Positions 43,483-52,045 of a stretch of 64,000 nucleotides of DNA are shown piece by piece. The first letter of the stretch is position 1. Each line of letters starts with the position of its first letter. The stretch covers positions 1 to 64,000 of the forward strand of contig JAFEDF010000112.1 of assembly GCA_018241785.1 (NCBI GenBank). The letters are read 5' to 3'. The notes beneath the pieces were generated by a model. It was not told where the DNA came from. It saw nothing but the letters and a program-made list of their open reading frames with translations, and did no database searches. Source of the DNA: Pseudomonadota bacterium. GTDB lineage: Bacteria; Pseudomonadota; Gammaproteobacteria; Burkholderiales; Casimicrobiaceae. The translations under genes were made by a program, and so were the position numbers.

Positions 43483-43791
43483 CTACGCGATTGCGTCGAG
43501 TTCGCGCGAGGCGCGGAGCACGCGCATCACCTCGACGCCATTCCCGCGGACGCGGTAGAAGATCACGTAGCGGTTCAGCAGGACGCTTCGAATGCCAGGC
43601 TTCAGTTCGTCGCGCACGGATCCCATCTCCGGATGCAGGACGAGGAGCTGACAAAGTTGCTCGAGCTTCTCGGCGAAGCTCCGCGCGGCGGCAAGATGCT
43701 CGGCGTCGCCTGAACCCCAGGGGTCGCTTGGCATCGCCATCGACTCCCAGATCTCGTTCAGGTCGGCGCACGCCTGGAACGTGAACTGCAT
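43483..43791 (-). CDS. ParE/RelE-fold toxin
   Basis: A 102-residue toxin-like protein, starting MQFTFQACADLNEIWESMA, with DELKPGIRSVLLNRYVIFYRVRGNGVEVMRVLRASRE, the ParE/RelE C-terminal strand pattern. Size is typical (90-110). It lies 17 bases after the antitoxin gene, the standard antitoxin-first order. ParE poisons gyrase; whether this one does is unknown. It may stabilise the island. Confidence 0.85.
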   Translation of the reverse strand: MQFTFQACADLNEIWESMAMPSDPWGSGDAEHLAAARSFAEKLEQLCQLLVLHPEMGSVRDELKPGIRSVLLNRYVIFYRVRGNGVEVMRVLRASRELDAIA

Positions 43792-43808
43792 GCGGGTAAC
43801 CTGGCCGA

Positions 43809-44063
43809 TCAGGCGTGCTCGCCGGACTTGGCGCGCAACCGCCGAAAGACCTCCGGAGCGTCGACCAGCTGACGGTCGTTGGCCTGATCGACTCCGATCG
43901 CCAGCTCGCCCAGCAGGCGCTCGCGTCGCAGTGCGCGCGTTCGATCGCGTTCGTCGAGCAGCAGCAGCGCCTCCCTGATCAGCTGAGCACGCGAGTCGTA
44001 CTCGCGCGACGCAAGCTTTGCGGCGATCATGCTCTCGAGGTCACGCGGAAGGGTCGTGTGCAT
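43809..44063 (-). CDS. ParD-like ribbon-helix-helix antitoxin
   Basis: An 84-residue protein beginning MHTTLPRDLESMIAAKLASREYDSR, then AQLIREALLLLDERDR, a ribbon-helix-helix antitoxin of the ParD/CopG type. The C-terminal half would wrap the toxin. ATG 44063 is chosen from the family start; the frame extends upstream but only as antisense of the methyltransferase gene. It pairs with the ParE-like gene downstream. Confidence 0.83.
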   Translation of the reverse strand: MHTTLPRDLESMIAAKLASREYDSRAQLIREALLLLDERDRTRALRRERLLGELAIGVDQANDRQLVDAPEVFRRLRAKSGEHA

Positions 44064-44082
44064 CGTCGGAGAGCTGCATCGT

Positions 44083-45060
44083 TCAGGTGCGGCTCCGCAC
44101 GCCCGCTGCGGATCCAAGGCCACCCAGCCGGAGTTCGATGTCGGCACGCGTCGGCGGCGGCTGCCTGGGGGTCGACGCGAGCGCTTCCACGATCCTGCGG
44201 AGGTGCTCGTCGGTCGCGCCACAGCATCCACCGATGATGCGCGCGCCGGCATCGCGCGCCATGCAGGCGTATCGGGCGAGCACGTCGGGCGTGCCGTCGT
44301 ATCGCACGCGGAGATCGGCATCGAGCACCGGAATGCCGCAGTTGCTCTTCGCCACTACCACGGCGCCGGGCTCGGCGCCTGCGATGAGCCCGAGCACCGA
44401 GTCCATGAGTTGCGCCGGGCCGACGCCACAGTTGGCGCCGAAAGCAATGGGGCGGTGGGCAAAGGTGCCGCTGCGCCGCATCGCGTCCTCGGGCCGCACA
44501 CCCATCATCGTGCGGCCATTGGTATCGAAGATCATCGTTGCGACGTAGGCCAATCCTGCGCGCTGTACCGCGCGTACGGCGGCGTCGAGCTCGTCGTCCG
44601 CGAACATTGATTCGATCCAGGCGATGTCCACGCCGGCTTCCCGGAGCGCGGTCGCCTGCTCGAAGAATCCCTGCTCCGCCTCGTCCACGCCGCGCGTGCC
44701 AAGCGGCTCGAGCACTTCGCCGATCGGACCGATGTTGCCGGCGACGACCACCGGGCGGCCGGCACGCTCCGCGACCTCGCGCGCGATGCGCGTCGCAGCA
44801 ATGTTGAACTCGCGCGTGCGCGACTCGAGCTGGCGGAACGCGAGCCGGAAGCGATTCGCGCCGAAGGTGTTGGTGAGCAGGACGTCGGCGCCCGCTTCGA
44901 CAAAGCCTCGATGGATGCCGGCGACGACTTCGGGCCGCTGGACGTTCCAGGCTGCGCCGACGTCATCCTTGCCGAGCCCCCGGAGAAACAGGTTGGTGCC
45001 CATGGCGCCGTCTGCTATGACGACATCCCGGGTGTTGAGCAACCGCTCGAGCAGGTTCAT
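44083..45060 (-). CDS. Homocysteine S-methyltransferase (Pfam HMT/BHMT) family protein
   Basis: A 325-residue TIM barrel of the homocysteine S-methyltransferase family. The zinc ligands are Cys211 (GANCGVG), Cys279 and Cys280 (IIGGCCGA). The N-terminus MNLLERLLNTRDVVIADGAMGTNLFLRGL is typical. The family moves a methyl from SAM, betaine, S-methylmethionine or, in MetH, methyl-cobalamin to homocysteine. Divergent from the CmuA-like fusion gene with 284 bases between, so it may use the same corrinoid or act as a methyl acceptor module. The exact donor is unknown. Confidence 0.87.
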   Translation of the reverse strand: MNLLERLLNTRDVVIADGAMGTNLFLRGLGKDDVGAAWNVQRPEVVAGIHRGFVEAGADVLLTNTFGANRFRLAFRQLESRTREFNIAATRIAREVAERAGRPVVVAGNIGPIGEVLEPLGTRGVDEAEQGFFEQATALREAGVDIAWIESMFADDELDAAVRAVQRAGLAYVATMIFDTNGRTMMGVRPEDAMRRSGTFAHRPIAFGANCGVGPAQLMDSVLGLIAGAEPGAVVVAKSNCGIPVLDADLRVRYDGTPDVLARYACMARDAGARIIGGCCGATDEHLRRIVEALASTPRQPPPTRADIELRLGGLGSAAGVRSRT

Positions 45061-45233
45061 GGCTGCGTTCGACGTCGCCTGCGGACACCTGTGCCCATTT
45101 CACCGTTCCACTGCGGATGACGCGACGGCGCCCCGGTATCGGACCCTGCCGGTGGATGGCGCAGCATGCAGGATCGAAGCTTTGCGATGGTATCCCGGCC
45201 GCGACGCAACGCGATCGGCCGGTTCACCGGCGC

Positions 45234-45276
45234 TTGATCCAGATCAAGCACACCACTCGATTGCCTTCGGAATAAT
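45234..45276 (+). promoter_or_regulatory. FNR-type promoter for the CmuA-like gene
   Basis: TTGATCCAGATCAA (45234-45247) is a perfect TTGAT-N4-ATCAA box. AATAAT at 45271-45276 matches the -10 hexamer at five of six positions. If transcription begins near 45282 the box centre is at about -41.5, the class II FNR geometry. There is no good -35, as expected for an activator-dependent promoter. The 284-base region also faces the divergent methyltransferase gene and holds no coding sequence. Confidence 0.75.
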
Positions 45277-45344
45277 TTGACGGTTCCGGTTCGGCGCTGG
45301 TCCGGTAGCGGATCGCGCAACCGTACCCGCGCACGGAGGCACGA

Positions 45345-47333
45345 GTGCACACGCACAGGACGAGGGTGCTGGCCGCCCTTCGCGGCGAACCGGTCGACTG
45401 CCTGCCTTATGTTCCGCGGCTCGACCTCTGGTATCTCGCGAACGCGACATCCGGGACGCTGCCGAGGCACTACGCGTCCACTCCGATGAACGAAATCGCG
45501 CGCGCCGAGGGCTGGGCGTTTCATCATCGCTTCTGCGACGACCAACTCGATCCGGCGTACCAGCAACAGTACCTTCACCGCGGGATCAACGTCTTCTACA
45601 GCCGCGATACGGTGTTCGACGTCGTATTGCCACCCGATGTCGAAGTTCGCGTCGAGCGGCGCGGCGCACGCACGCGCGTCGAATACATCACGCCGCTCGG
45701 CACGGTCAGTACCGTGACGCATTACGACGTCGAGTCGCAGCGCCACGGCATCACCATTCCGGCGCTGGTCGAGCATCTGATCAAGACACCCGAGGATTAC
45801 GCGCCCGCGGGCTACCTGTTCGAGCACATGGATGCCGTTGCGAGCTTCGAGCGATTCCGGCGCTGGTCTCAAGACGATATGGGCGACAACGGTGTGCCGG
45901 TGTGCCTGGGGTCGTTCGACGCGTCTCCGTTCCACTGGATCCAGCGCGATCTCTGCGATGCGACCGAGTTCTTCATCCACTATCGAGATCATTACGCGAA
46001 GATGAGCGCACTGGCCGAGCGCATCGCGCAGCTGCAGGAGAAGCTGCTCGCGATCCTGTGCCGGTCGCCCGCCGAGGTCGTGTGGTGGGGAGCCAACTTC
46101 GACGACATGCTGACCTACCCGCCGTACTTCGAGCGCGAGATCAAGCCGTGGATTCGCAAGGCCGCGGATGCGCTCGGCGCCGCCGGGAAGCTCCTGCTGT
46201 GCCACACCGACGGCGAGAACCGGGGGCTGATGGACCTGATCCGGGACAGCGGAATGCATATCGCCGAGTCGATCTGCCCGGCTCCGATGACCCGGGTGAG
46301 CCTCGACGAGTACTACCGTCGTTGGTCGACGCATCTGACGCTCTTCGGCGGCATCCCTTCGACGATCGTCATGCCGGGCACCAGCGACGCTGCGTTCGAG
46401 GCCTATATGGACGCACTGTTCGGCGCCGTCGCACCGGGCTCGAGGATGGTCGTCGGCATCGCCGACGAGGTGCCGCCGGCCGCCGTATTCTCGCGGCTGC
46501 AGCGTATCGGTGAGCGCATCGGGCGCGAAGGACGGCTGCCCCTCATGGCCGGGACGTTTAGGCCGTACGAGGGCCCCACGGCCGGCGCGGAGGCCGCACT
46601 CGCACACGCACCGGTGCGGCCGGGGCCGGCGACTGCGGCGACATCGGCGCCCGCAGCGGAGACGATCGCGGAGCCGCGCGCCGCCGTCTTTCACGCGGTG
46701 CGCGAGGCCGTGCTCAGGGGGCGCCATCGCGAGATCGGCGGGCACGTGCAGGCCCTACTCGACCGCGACGTGCCGCCGGGCGACGTGCTGGAGCAGGGTC
46801 TCATCGCCGCCATTACGCTGGTCGGCGACCGGATGGCGACCGGTGAAGCGTTCATCCCGGAGGTGCTGCTCGCCGCGCGGGCGATGAGCGCCGGGATTGC
46901 CGTTCTCTCGCCCCATCTCGCAAAGAGCGGGGAACGACTGCGAGGGAAAGTGCTGATCGGCACGGTGCCAGGCGACATGCACGACATCGGCAAGAACCTG
47001 GTCGTCACCCTCCTGCGCGGCGTCGGCTTCGAGGTTCGCGACCTAGGCATCAACGTCGCTCGCGAAACCTTCTACCATGAGGTGGCATCGTTTGCGCCGG
47101 ACATCGTGGGCCTGTCGTCGCTGCTGACCACCACGATGATGGAGATGCCGGCGATCATCGCCGGGCTTGCGGAACGGGGCCTCGACCGGAGATGCAGGGT
47201 CATCGTCGGCGGCGCCCCGGTCAGCGAGCCGTTCGCGCGGCAGATCGGGGCCGACGGCTACGGGGCCAATGCGGTCGACGCCGTAAGGCTCGTCAAGCGG
47301 CTGCTCGCCGAGGGCGCGCAAACGATCACGTGA
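45345..47333 (+). CDS. UroD-type methyltransferase fused to a corrinoid-binding domain (CmuA-like)
   Basis: A 662-residue fusion. Residues ~1-400 are a UroD/MtaA/CmuA-type methyltransferase: AALRGEPVDCLPYVPRLDLW, WWGANFDD, LLCHTDGEN (His287, Zn candidate) and ESICPAP (Cys311, Zn candidate). An Ala/Pro/Thr linker covers ~405-445. The rest is a methionine-synthase-like corrinoid module: cap helices, then GDMHDIGKN with the cobalt ligand His546, LSSLLTTTM and VGGAPVSE. The same two-domain design is known for chloromethane methyltransferase CmuA, but the methyl donor here is not known. GTG start at 45345. First gene downstream of the FNR-type promoter. Confidence 0.88.
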   Translation: MHTHRTRVLAALRGEPVDCLPYVPRLDLWYLANATSGTLPRHYASTPMNEIARAEGWAFHHRFCDDQLDPAYQQQYLHRGINVFYSRDTVFDVVLPPDVEVRVERRGARTRVEYITPLGTVSTVTHYDVESQRHGITIPALVEHLIKTPEDYAPAGYLFEHMDAVASFERFRRWSQDDMGDNGVPVCLGSFDASPFHWIQRDLCDATEFFIHYRDHYAKMSALAERIAQLQEKLLAILCRSPAEVVWWGANFDDMLTYPPYFEREIKPWIRKAADALGAAGKLLLCHTDGENRGLMDLIRDSGMHIAESICPAPMTRVSLDEYYRRWSTHLTLFGGIPSTIVMPGTSDAAFEAYMDALFGAVAPGSRMVVGIADEVPPAAVFSRLQRIGERIGREGRLPLMAGTFRPYEGPTAGAEAALAHAPVRPGPATAATSAPAAETIAEPRAAVFHAVREAVLRGRHREIGGHVQALLDRDVPPGDVLEQGLIAAITLVGDRMATGEAFIPEVLLAARAMSAGIAVLSPHLAKSGERLRGKVLIGTVPGDMHDIGKNLVVTLLRGVGFEVRDLGINVARETFYHEVASFAPDIVGLSSLLTTTMMEMPAIIAGLAERGLDRRCRVIVGGAPVSEPFARQIGADGYGANAVDAVRLVKRLLAEGAQTIT

Positions 47334-47415
47334 CACCGGCGGTCCCCGCGGGGGGGCCCGCACCCCGGGACGCATGGCAATCCTTGATGGCCATCAAGGT
47401 CCGGCGCGAATCCGG

Positions 47416-47460
47416 TTGACACCCGGCTTCGGGTTAGTAACATATTAGCGGCATATCACG
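47416..47460 (+). promoter_or_regulatory. Sigma-70 promoter with operator before the corrinoid-protein gene
   Basis: TTGACA (47416-47421) and TAACAT (47438-47443) are separated by 16 bases. Overlapping the -10 is CGCTAATATG on the minus strand (47450-47441), the island's shared motif, followed by a second ATAT half (GCATATCA). A bound repressor would mask the -10. This promoter would serve the corrinoid protein and the four to six genes behind it. Confidence 0.65.
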
Positions 47461-47526
47461 TCCGGCGGGGATATGTCGGCTTCCCGACTCGATCGGGCGT
47501 CATCCAGAACTGTGTGGGGGAATTCC

Positions 47527-48162
47527 ATGCTGGACAGCGTCGAGGCGATCAAGGACTTTGTCATCCGCGGCAAGCGCAAGGAGGCGGTCGAGGAAGCGAG
47601 CAAGGCGATCGCGGCGGGGGCCGATGCCGCCGTCATCATGAAGGAGGGGCTGATCGGCGCGATGTCGGTGGTCGGGCAGAAGTTCTCGAGCGGTGAGTTC
47701 TTCCTGCCGCAGATGATGATCGCCGCGCGCGCGATGACCGAGGTGATACCGGTAATCAAGCCCTACCTCGTCGGCGAGGCCGCGGCGAAGCGTGGCAAGG
47801 CCGTCATCGGCACCGTGCAAGGCGACTTTCACGATATCGGCAAGAACATCGTCAAGATGATGCTCGAGGGCGCGGGCTATGAGGTGGTCGATCTCGGCGT
47901 CGATGTCACGGCCGAGAAGTTCGTCGACGCAGTGCGCCGCGAGTCACCTGACTTCCTGCTCATGAGTGCGCTCATCACCCTGACGATGGAGAGTGCGAGG
48001 CGAACAATCGGCGCCGTCGACGCGGCGGGATTGCGGGGGAACGTCAGGATCGGCGTCGGTGGGGCGCCGTTGACGCAGAAATTCGCCGACGAGATCGGCG
48101 CGGACTTCTACGGTGCCGACGCGTACGCCTGCGTCGAGACCTGCAACCGCCTCGTTCATTGA
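47527..48162 (+). CDS. Methyltransferase corrinoid protein (MtbC/OdmC-like)
   Basis: A 211-residue methyl carrier. The N-terminal four-helix cap contains GLIGAMSVVGQKFSSGEFFLPQMMIAARAM. The B12 domain has GDFHDIGKNIV with the cobalt ligand His102, LLMSALITLTM and GVGGAPLTQKFADEIGAD. It shuttles the methyl group between a substrate methyltransferase and the THF methyltransferase. ATG 47527 follows GGGGGAATTCC. It heads the operon of methyltransferase, THF methyltransferase and activator, the OdmC position of an O-demethylase set. Confidence 0.92.
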   Translation: MLDSVEAIKDFVIRGKRKEAVEEASKAIAAGADAAVIMKEGLIGAMSVVGQKFSSGEFFLPQMMIAARAMTEVIPVIKPYLVGEAAAKRGKAVIGTVQGDFHDIGKNIVKMMLEGAGYEVVDLGVDVTAEKFVDAVRRESPDFLLMSALITLTMESARRTIGAVDAAGLRGNVRIGVGGAPLTQKFADEIGADFYGADAYACVETCNRLVH

Positions 48163-48193
48163 CGGCGCCCGACACGATCAACCGAGGAGCAGC

Positions 48194-49282
48194 ATGACAC
48201 CACGAGAGCGAGTGCTGATCGCACTGAAGCGCGGTCAGCCGGACCAGGTGCCCTGGGTCGAAAACGACGTCGAGGAGGAGATCCAGATTGCGCTGATGGA
48301 CGGGCGCACCGACTTCACCCCCGGCGAATTCTGCCGGACCCTCGGCATGGACGGCTTCGGCTACCACTTCCCGACGGGGCATCGCGCGCAGGCGGGTCAG
48401 GCGATGCAAACCAGCGGAACCCGCGAGGCGAAGGAGGCGTGGTACAAACCGGGCCGCGTGACCTTCGACTTCGTCCCCCCGTGGATCGCCGACATGGGGG
48501 TCGACACACAGACCGGTCGAACCTTCGTCAAGCAGGGCCTGCTCACCAGCCGTGATTCGCTCCGGCTGTTCGACGAGTTCCTCCCGGACCCCGATCACCC
48601 TGCGCGCTACGACCGCGTGGCCGACTGGCTCGCCAGGTATCGTGAGGATTTCGCGGTGTTTGCCCGTATCCGCCTCGGCAGCGCGAGCACCTTCGAGAGC
48701 ATGGGCCTCGATGTGTTCTCGCTCATGCTCTACGACGACCCCGACCTGGTGAAGGAAATTCATCGTCGCTTCTCGGAATGGTCGGCGCGGGTCGTCCAGC
48801 ACCTCAACAAGATGGACTTCGACTTCATCTGGGCGAACGACGATCACGCCGACAACAAGGCGCCATGGGTCAACATGGAGATGTATGAGGAGTTCATGAA
48901 GCCGAGCCAGATGATCGTCGCCAACGAGATCCGCAAGCCCTGGATCTTCCACAGCGACGGCAATCTGTTCCCGATTCTCGACGGGCTGGTCACGCTCGGC
49001 ATGAGCGCCGTCCACCCGGTCCAGCCCGCGGCGATGGACATCAACCAGCTGAAGGCGCGGTATGGCGACCGTGTCTGCATCGTCGGCAACATCGATCTCG
49101 ACTACACGCTGCCGCGCGGTACCCCGGAGGAGACCGAGGCTGAAGTGAAGGACCGCATCGAGAAGGTCGGCAAGGGGGGTGGCTACATCATCTCCAGCGC
49201 CAACAGCATCACCGACTATTGCAAGGTGGAAAACGTGCGCGCGATGTCGCGGGCGATCCGTCAGTACGGGAAGTACGCGTGA
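48194..49282 (+). CDS. UroD-type substrate:corrinoid methyltransferase (OdmB-like)
   Basis: A 362-residue UroD-superfamily methyltransferase. It starts MTPRERVLIALKRGQPDQVPW. Candidate metal/active residues are His253 (WIFHSDGN), His274 (VHPVQPAA) and the GNIDLDYTL segment. Acetogen methyltransferase I proteins (OdmB, MtvB) have this fold and demethylate methoxyaromatics; the substrate cannot be read from these motifs. GAGGAGC ribosome site before ATG 48194. It follows the corrinoid gene by 31 bases. Confidence 0.87.
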   Translation: MTPRERVLIALKRGQPDQVPWVENDVEEEIQIALMDGRTDFTPGEFCRTLGMDGFGYHFPTGHRAQAGQAMQTSGTREAKEAWYKPGRVTFDFVPPWIADMGVDTQTGRTFVKQGLLTSRDSLRLFDEFLPDPDHPARYDRVADWLARYREDFAVFARIRLGSASTFESMGLDVFSLMLYDDPDLVKEIHRRFSEWSARVVQHLNKMDFDFIWANDDHADNKAPWVNMEMYEEFMKPSQMIVANEIRKPWIFHSDGNLFPILDGLVTLGMSAVHPVQPAAMDINQLKARYGDRVCIVGNIDLDYTLPRGTPEETEAEVKDRIEKVGKGGGYIISSANSITDYCKVENVRAMSRAIRQYGKYA

Positions 49283-49325
49283 TGGCGGTACGGGGGAGGG
49301 CCGGTCGCATTCGCGGGGAGCGGTC

Positions 49326-50126
49326 GTGCTGATCGTCGCCGAGCGCATCAACGCATCGCGCAGGGCAATCCGCGCCGCGCTCGAGTCGCTGGATGACGCG
49401 GCGATTCAGCGGGAAGCCGAGGCCCAGGATCGGGCGGGGGCGCACTACATCGATGTCAACGGCGGCACCTTTCCGGGGCGCGAGGCGGAGCTATTGACAT
49501 GGCTGGTGGACATCGTCCAGGCCGTGACCGACAAGCCGCTGTGTCTCGACTCGCCCGATCCGGCCGCGCTCGCCGCCGCGCTGCCGAAGATTCGCAGCCG
49601 GCCGCCGATGATCAACTCGATCAACCTCGAGCGCGAGCGCTACGAGCGGATCCTGCCGCTCGCCGTCGAGCACCGCGCGAAGCTGGTCGCGCTCTGCCAG
49701 GGTGAGGCGATCCCGGCCACCAGCTCCGTGCAGAAGGTCGAGCTTGCCTCGACGCTGGTCGAGCGGCTCGTCGGCGCCGGCATCGCGATCGACGACATCT
49801 ATGTCGACCCGCTGGTCTTTCCGCTCGGAACCGATCCGCATTCGGCGCGCGCGACGATCGACGCCATCGCCGTCATCATGGAACGCTTCCCAGGGGTGCA
49901 CACGATCTGCGGGCTGACCAACGTCTCCCATGGGCTGCCGGCGCGCAAGCTCGTCAACCGGACGTTCCTCGTCGCTGCGATGAGCCGCGGCATGGACGCG
50001 GCGATCCTCGACCCGACCGACCGCGAACTGGTGGCAGCGCTGCACGCTGCGCGCGCCGTGTCCGGGAAGGATGAATACTGCATGGAGTTGATCAGCGCCT
50101 TCCGTGAAGGCGTCCTGGGCGGGTAA
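49326..50126 (+). CDS. Methyltetrahydrofolate:corrinoid methyltransferase (MtvA/OdmA/AcsE-like)
   Basis: A 266-residue TIM barrel of the pterin-binding family, transferring a methyl between corrinoid and THF. Folate-contact residues of AcsE are all seen: Asp75 (LCLDSPD), Asn97 (MINSINLE), Asp161 (YVDPLVFP) and Asn199 (LTNVSHGLP). GTG 49326 is chosen because GGGGAGC lies just upstream and the family starts with LIVAERIN; this is better than any upstream Met. It overlaps nothing and sits between the UroD methyltransferase and the activator. Confidence 0.93.
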   Translation: MLIVAERINASRRAIRAALESLDDAAIQREAEAQDRAGAHYIDVNGGTFPGREAELLTWLVDIVQAVTDKPLCLDSPDPAALAAALPKIRSRPPMINSINLERERYERILPLAVEHRAKLVALCQGEAIPATSSVQKVELASTLVERLVGAGIAIDDIYVDPLVFPLGTDPHSARATIDAIAVIMERFPGVHTICGLTNVSHGLPARKLVNRTFLVAAMSRGMDAAILDPTDRELVAALHAARAVSGKDEYCMELISAFREGVLGG

Positions 50127-50154
50127 TCAGCGACCGGATGCGGGGGGTTAGAAA

Positions 50155-52038
50155 ATGCCGCGCGTCACCTTCCATCCCGACTCACGCAGCGTCGACGTGC
50201 GGGGCGGCGAGCGCCTGCTGACGGCGGCGTGGAAGGCGGGTGTCGGCATCAAGTCGGTCTGTGGCGGGCATGGCAAGTGCGCAAGCTGCCTCGTGGAGGT
50301 CGACGCCACCGCAACGCCGCCCGATGCGCTGACGCCGATCGGCGCAACCGAGCGCGAACTCCTGCCCGCCGATGCGGCTCAGCGCAGTTTTCGGCTTGCC
50401 TGCCTGTGCAGTATCAACGGGGACGTCACGCTCGCAGTTCCCCCGGAAAGCCAGGCGGTGCGCAACGCCCCGCGCAAGCCCTACACGGTTACTGACGTCG
50501 AGCCGCATCCTATCGTGTCACAAAGGATCGTCGGCGTGCCCGGTGCGTGGGAGCCGCCGCTGCGCTCGCTCACCGAGCGGATTGCCGGTGCGCTCGCGGC
50601 CGCGGCCGGCCGCAGGACGATCGAGCTGCCGGTCAACGTGGTGGCGGCCTACTCGGGCCACAAGGACTTCGACTCGGCGCGCGAGGTGACGGCAACCCTC
50701 CATGCCGAGCGGCACGTGATCGCGCTGACGGCGGGTCGCCATGACGCGCTCTACGGGGTGGCGATCGACGTCGGCACCACCTCGGTCGTGGTGTTCCTTT
50801 GCGATCTCATCCGCGGTCGCATGGTTGGCATGCGCACCGCTGCCAACCCGCAAGCGATCTTCGGTGAGGATGTCATCTCGCGCATGACGCACATCCAGCA
50901 CGATCCCGAAACCCTGGGAGAGATGCGCCGGCGGCTGATCGACGAGCTCAACACGCTGATCGACGAGATCGCCCGTGAGGCGGGGATCGGGCTCGCCGCG
51001 ATTGCCGATGCGGTAATCGTAGGCAATCCAACGATGCAGCACATCCTGCTCGGTGTGAATCCCGAGCCGCTCGGCCGAGGGCCCTACCTGCCGGTGTGGC
51101 CCGAGGGGGTCGAGATCGAAGCAGCCGAGCTCGGGCTCGGCGTGCTGCCCCGTGCGCGGGTGTTCGTCTTTCCGTCGATTGCCGGGTACATCGGCGGCGA
51201 CACGCTGGCCGCGTTGCTCACGCGCGACCGCGAGTTCTACCGGGGCAGCCATCTGCTCGTCGACGTCGGCACCAACGGCGAGGTGGTCCTTGCGCACGAC
51301 GGCGAGCTCATTGCAACGTCGTGCGCGACCGGGCCGGTATACGAGGGCGCGCACATCCACTGCGGCGTGCGCGCGGTACCCGGCGCGATCGAACGCGTGT
51401 GGGTCGAACCCGGCGGCAGGATCCGCCACGCGATCATCCGGGAGGCGGACGGCAAAGGCGATCCAAGACCTGTCGGCCTGTGCGGCTCGGGCGTCATTTC
51501 GAGTGTCGCCGCATTGCTCGGCGCAGGATTGATCGCCGAAGACGGCAGCGTGGCTGCGCCCGGATTCCACCCGCAGCTGCGAATGGCGAATGGCGGGCAC
51601 GCGCCGGAGATCCTGCTGGTGGGTGCGCGCTACGCACGAACCGGCCGCGATATCGTGCTCACCCAGGCCGACGTCCGCGGCGTCCAGCTCGGCAAGTCGG
51701 CGCTGCGCACCGGAATCGAGATCCTGCTCGCGGACCGGAACATCTCGCAGCTCGATCGCGTCCACCTCGCAGGAACGTTCGGCAATCACCTCGAGCCGGA
51801 GGACATCGTGAAGATCGGCCTCGTTCCGCCGCTGCCGGTCGAGCGCATCCGCTCGATCGGCAACGCCGCCGGTGACGGAGCCCGCATGGCTCTGTTCAAC
51901 CGCAACCATCGTCGACGGGCCATCGCGCTCGCGCGAAGGATTCGCGTCGTCGAGCTCTCGCTGCGCGACGACTTCCAGGATCTCTTCGTGATGCACACTG
52001 CGCTCGCACCCGCGCCACCCGCACTCGAGGCAGCCTAG
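50155..52038 (+). CDS. Corrinoid activation protein, RACE family (ASKHA ferredoxin)
   Basis: A 627-residue ATP-dependent reductase that restores inactive Co(II) corrinoid to Co(I). The N-terminal [2Fe-2S] ferredoxin has Cys36, Cys42, Cys45 (CGGHGKCASC) and Cys83 (LACLC). The linker and ASKHA ATPase follow, with AIDVGTTSVVVFLCDL, LLVDVGTNGEVVLA, CGSGVISSVAALLGAG and HLAGTFGNHLEPED. Its presence strongly supports true corrinoid methyl transfer, because free Co(II) forms by accidental oxidation. OdmD-like position in the operon. Confidence 0.94.
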   Translation: MPRVTFHPDSRSVDVRGGERLLTAAWKAGVGIKSVCGGHGKCASCLVEVDATATPPDALTPIGATERELLPADAAQRSFRLACLCSINGDVTLAVPPESQAVRNAPRKPYTVTDVEPHPIVSQRIVGVPGAWEPPLRSLTERIAGALAAAAGRRTIELPVNVVAAYSGHKDFDSAREVTATLHAERHVIALTAGRHDALYGVAIDVGTTSVVVFLCDLIRGRMVGMRTAANPQAIFGEDVISRMTHIQHDPETLGEMRRRLIDELNTLIDEIAREAGIGLAAIADAVIVGNPTMQHILLGVNPEPLGRGPYLPVWPEGVEIEAAELGLGVLPRARVFVFPSIAGYIGGDTLAALLTRDREFYRGSHLLVDVGTNGEVVLAHDGELIATSCATGPVYEGAHIHCGVRAVPGAIERVWVEPGGRIRHAIIREADGKGDPRPVGLCGSGVISSVAALLGAGLIAEDGSVAAPGFHPQLRMANGGHAPEILLVGARYARTGRDIVLTQADVRGVQLGKSALRTGIEILLADRNISQLDRVHLAGTFGNHLEPEDIVKIGLVPPLPVERIRSIGNAAGDGARMALFNRNHRRRAIALARRIRVVELSLRDDFQDLFVMHTALAPAPPALEAA

Positions 52039-52045
52039 GAGACCC

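Noticed and set aside
45345..47333. Naming the fusion protein cmuA and the island a chloromethane cluster
   Set aside because: The architecture matches, but other cmu genes (cmuB- and cmuC-type order, purU, paaE-like) are not seen as a set, and the neighbouring operon is closer to O-demethylase systems. Only CmuA-like is justified.
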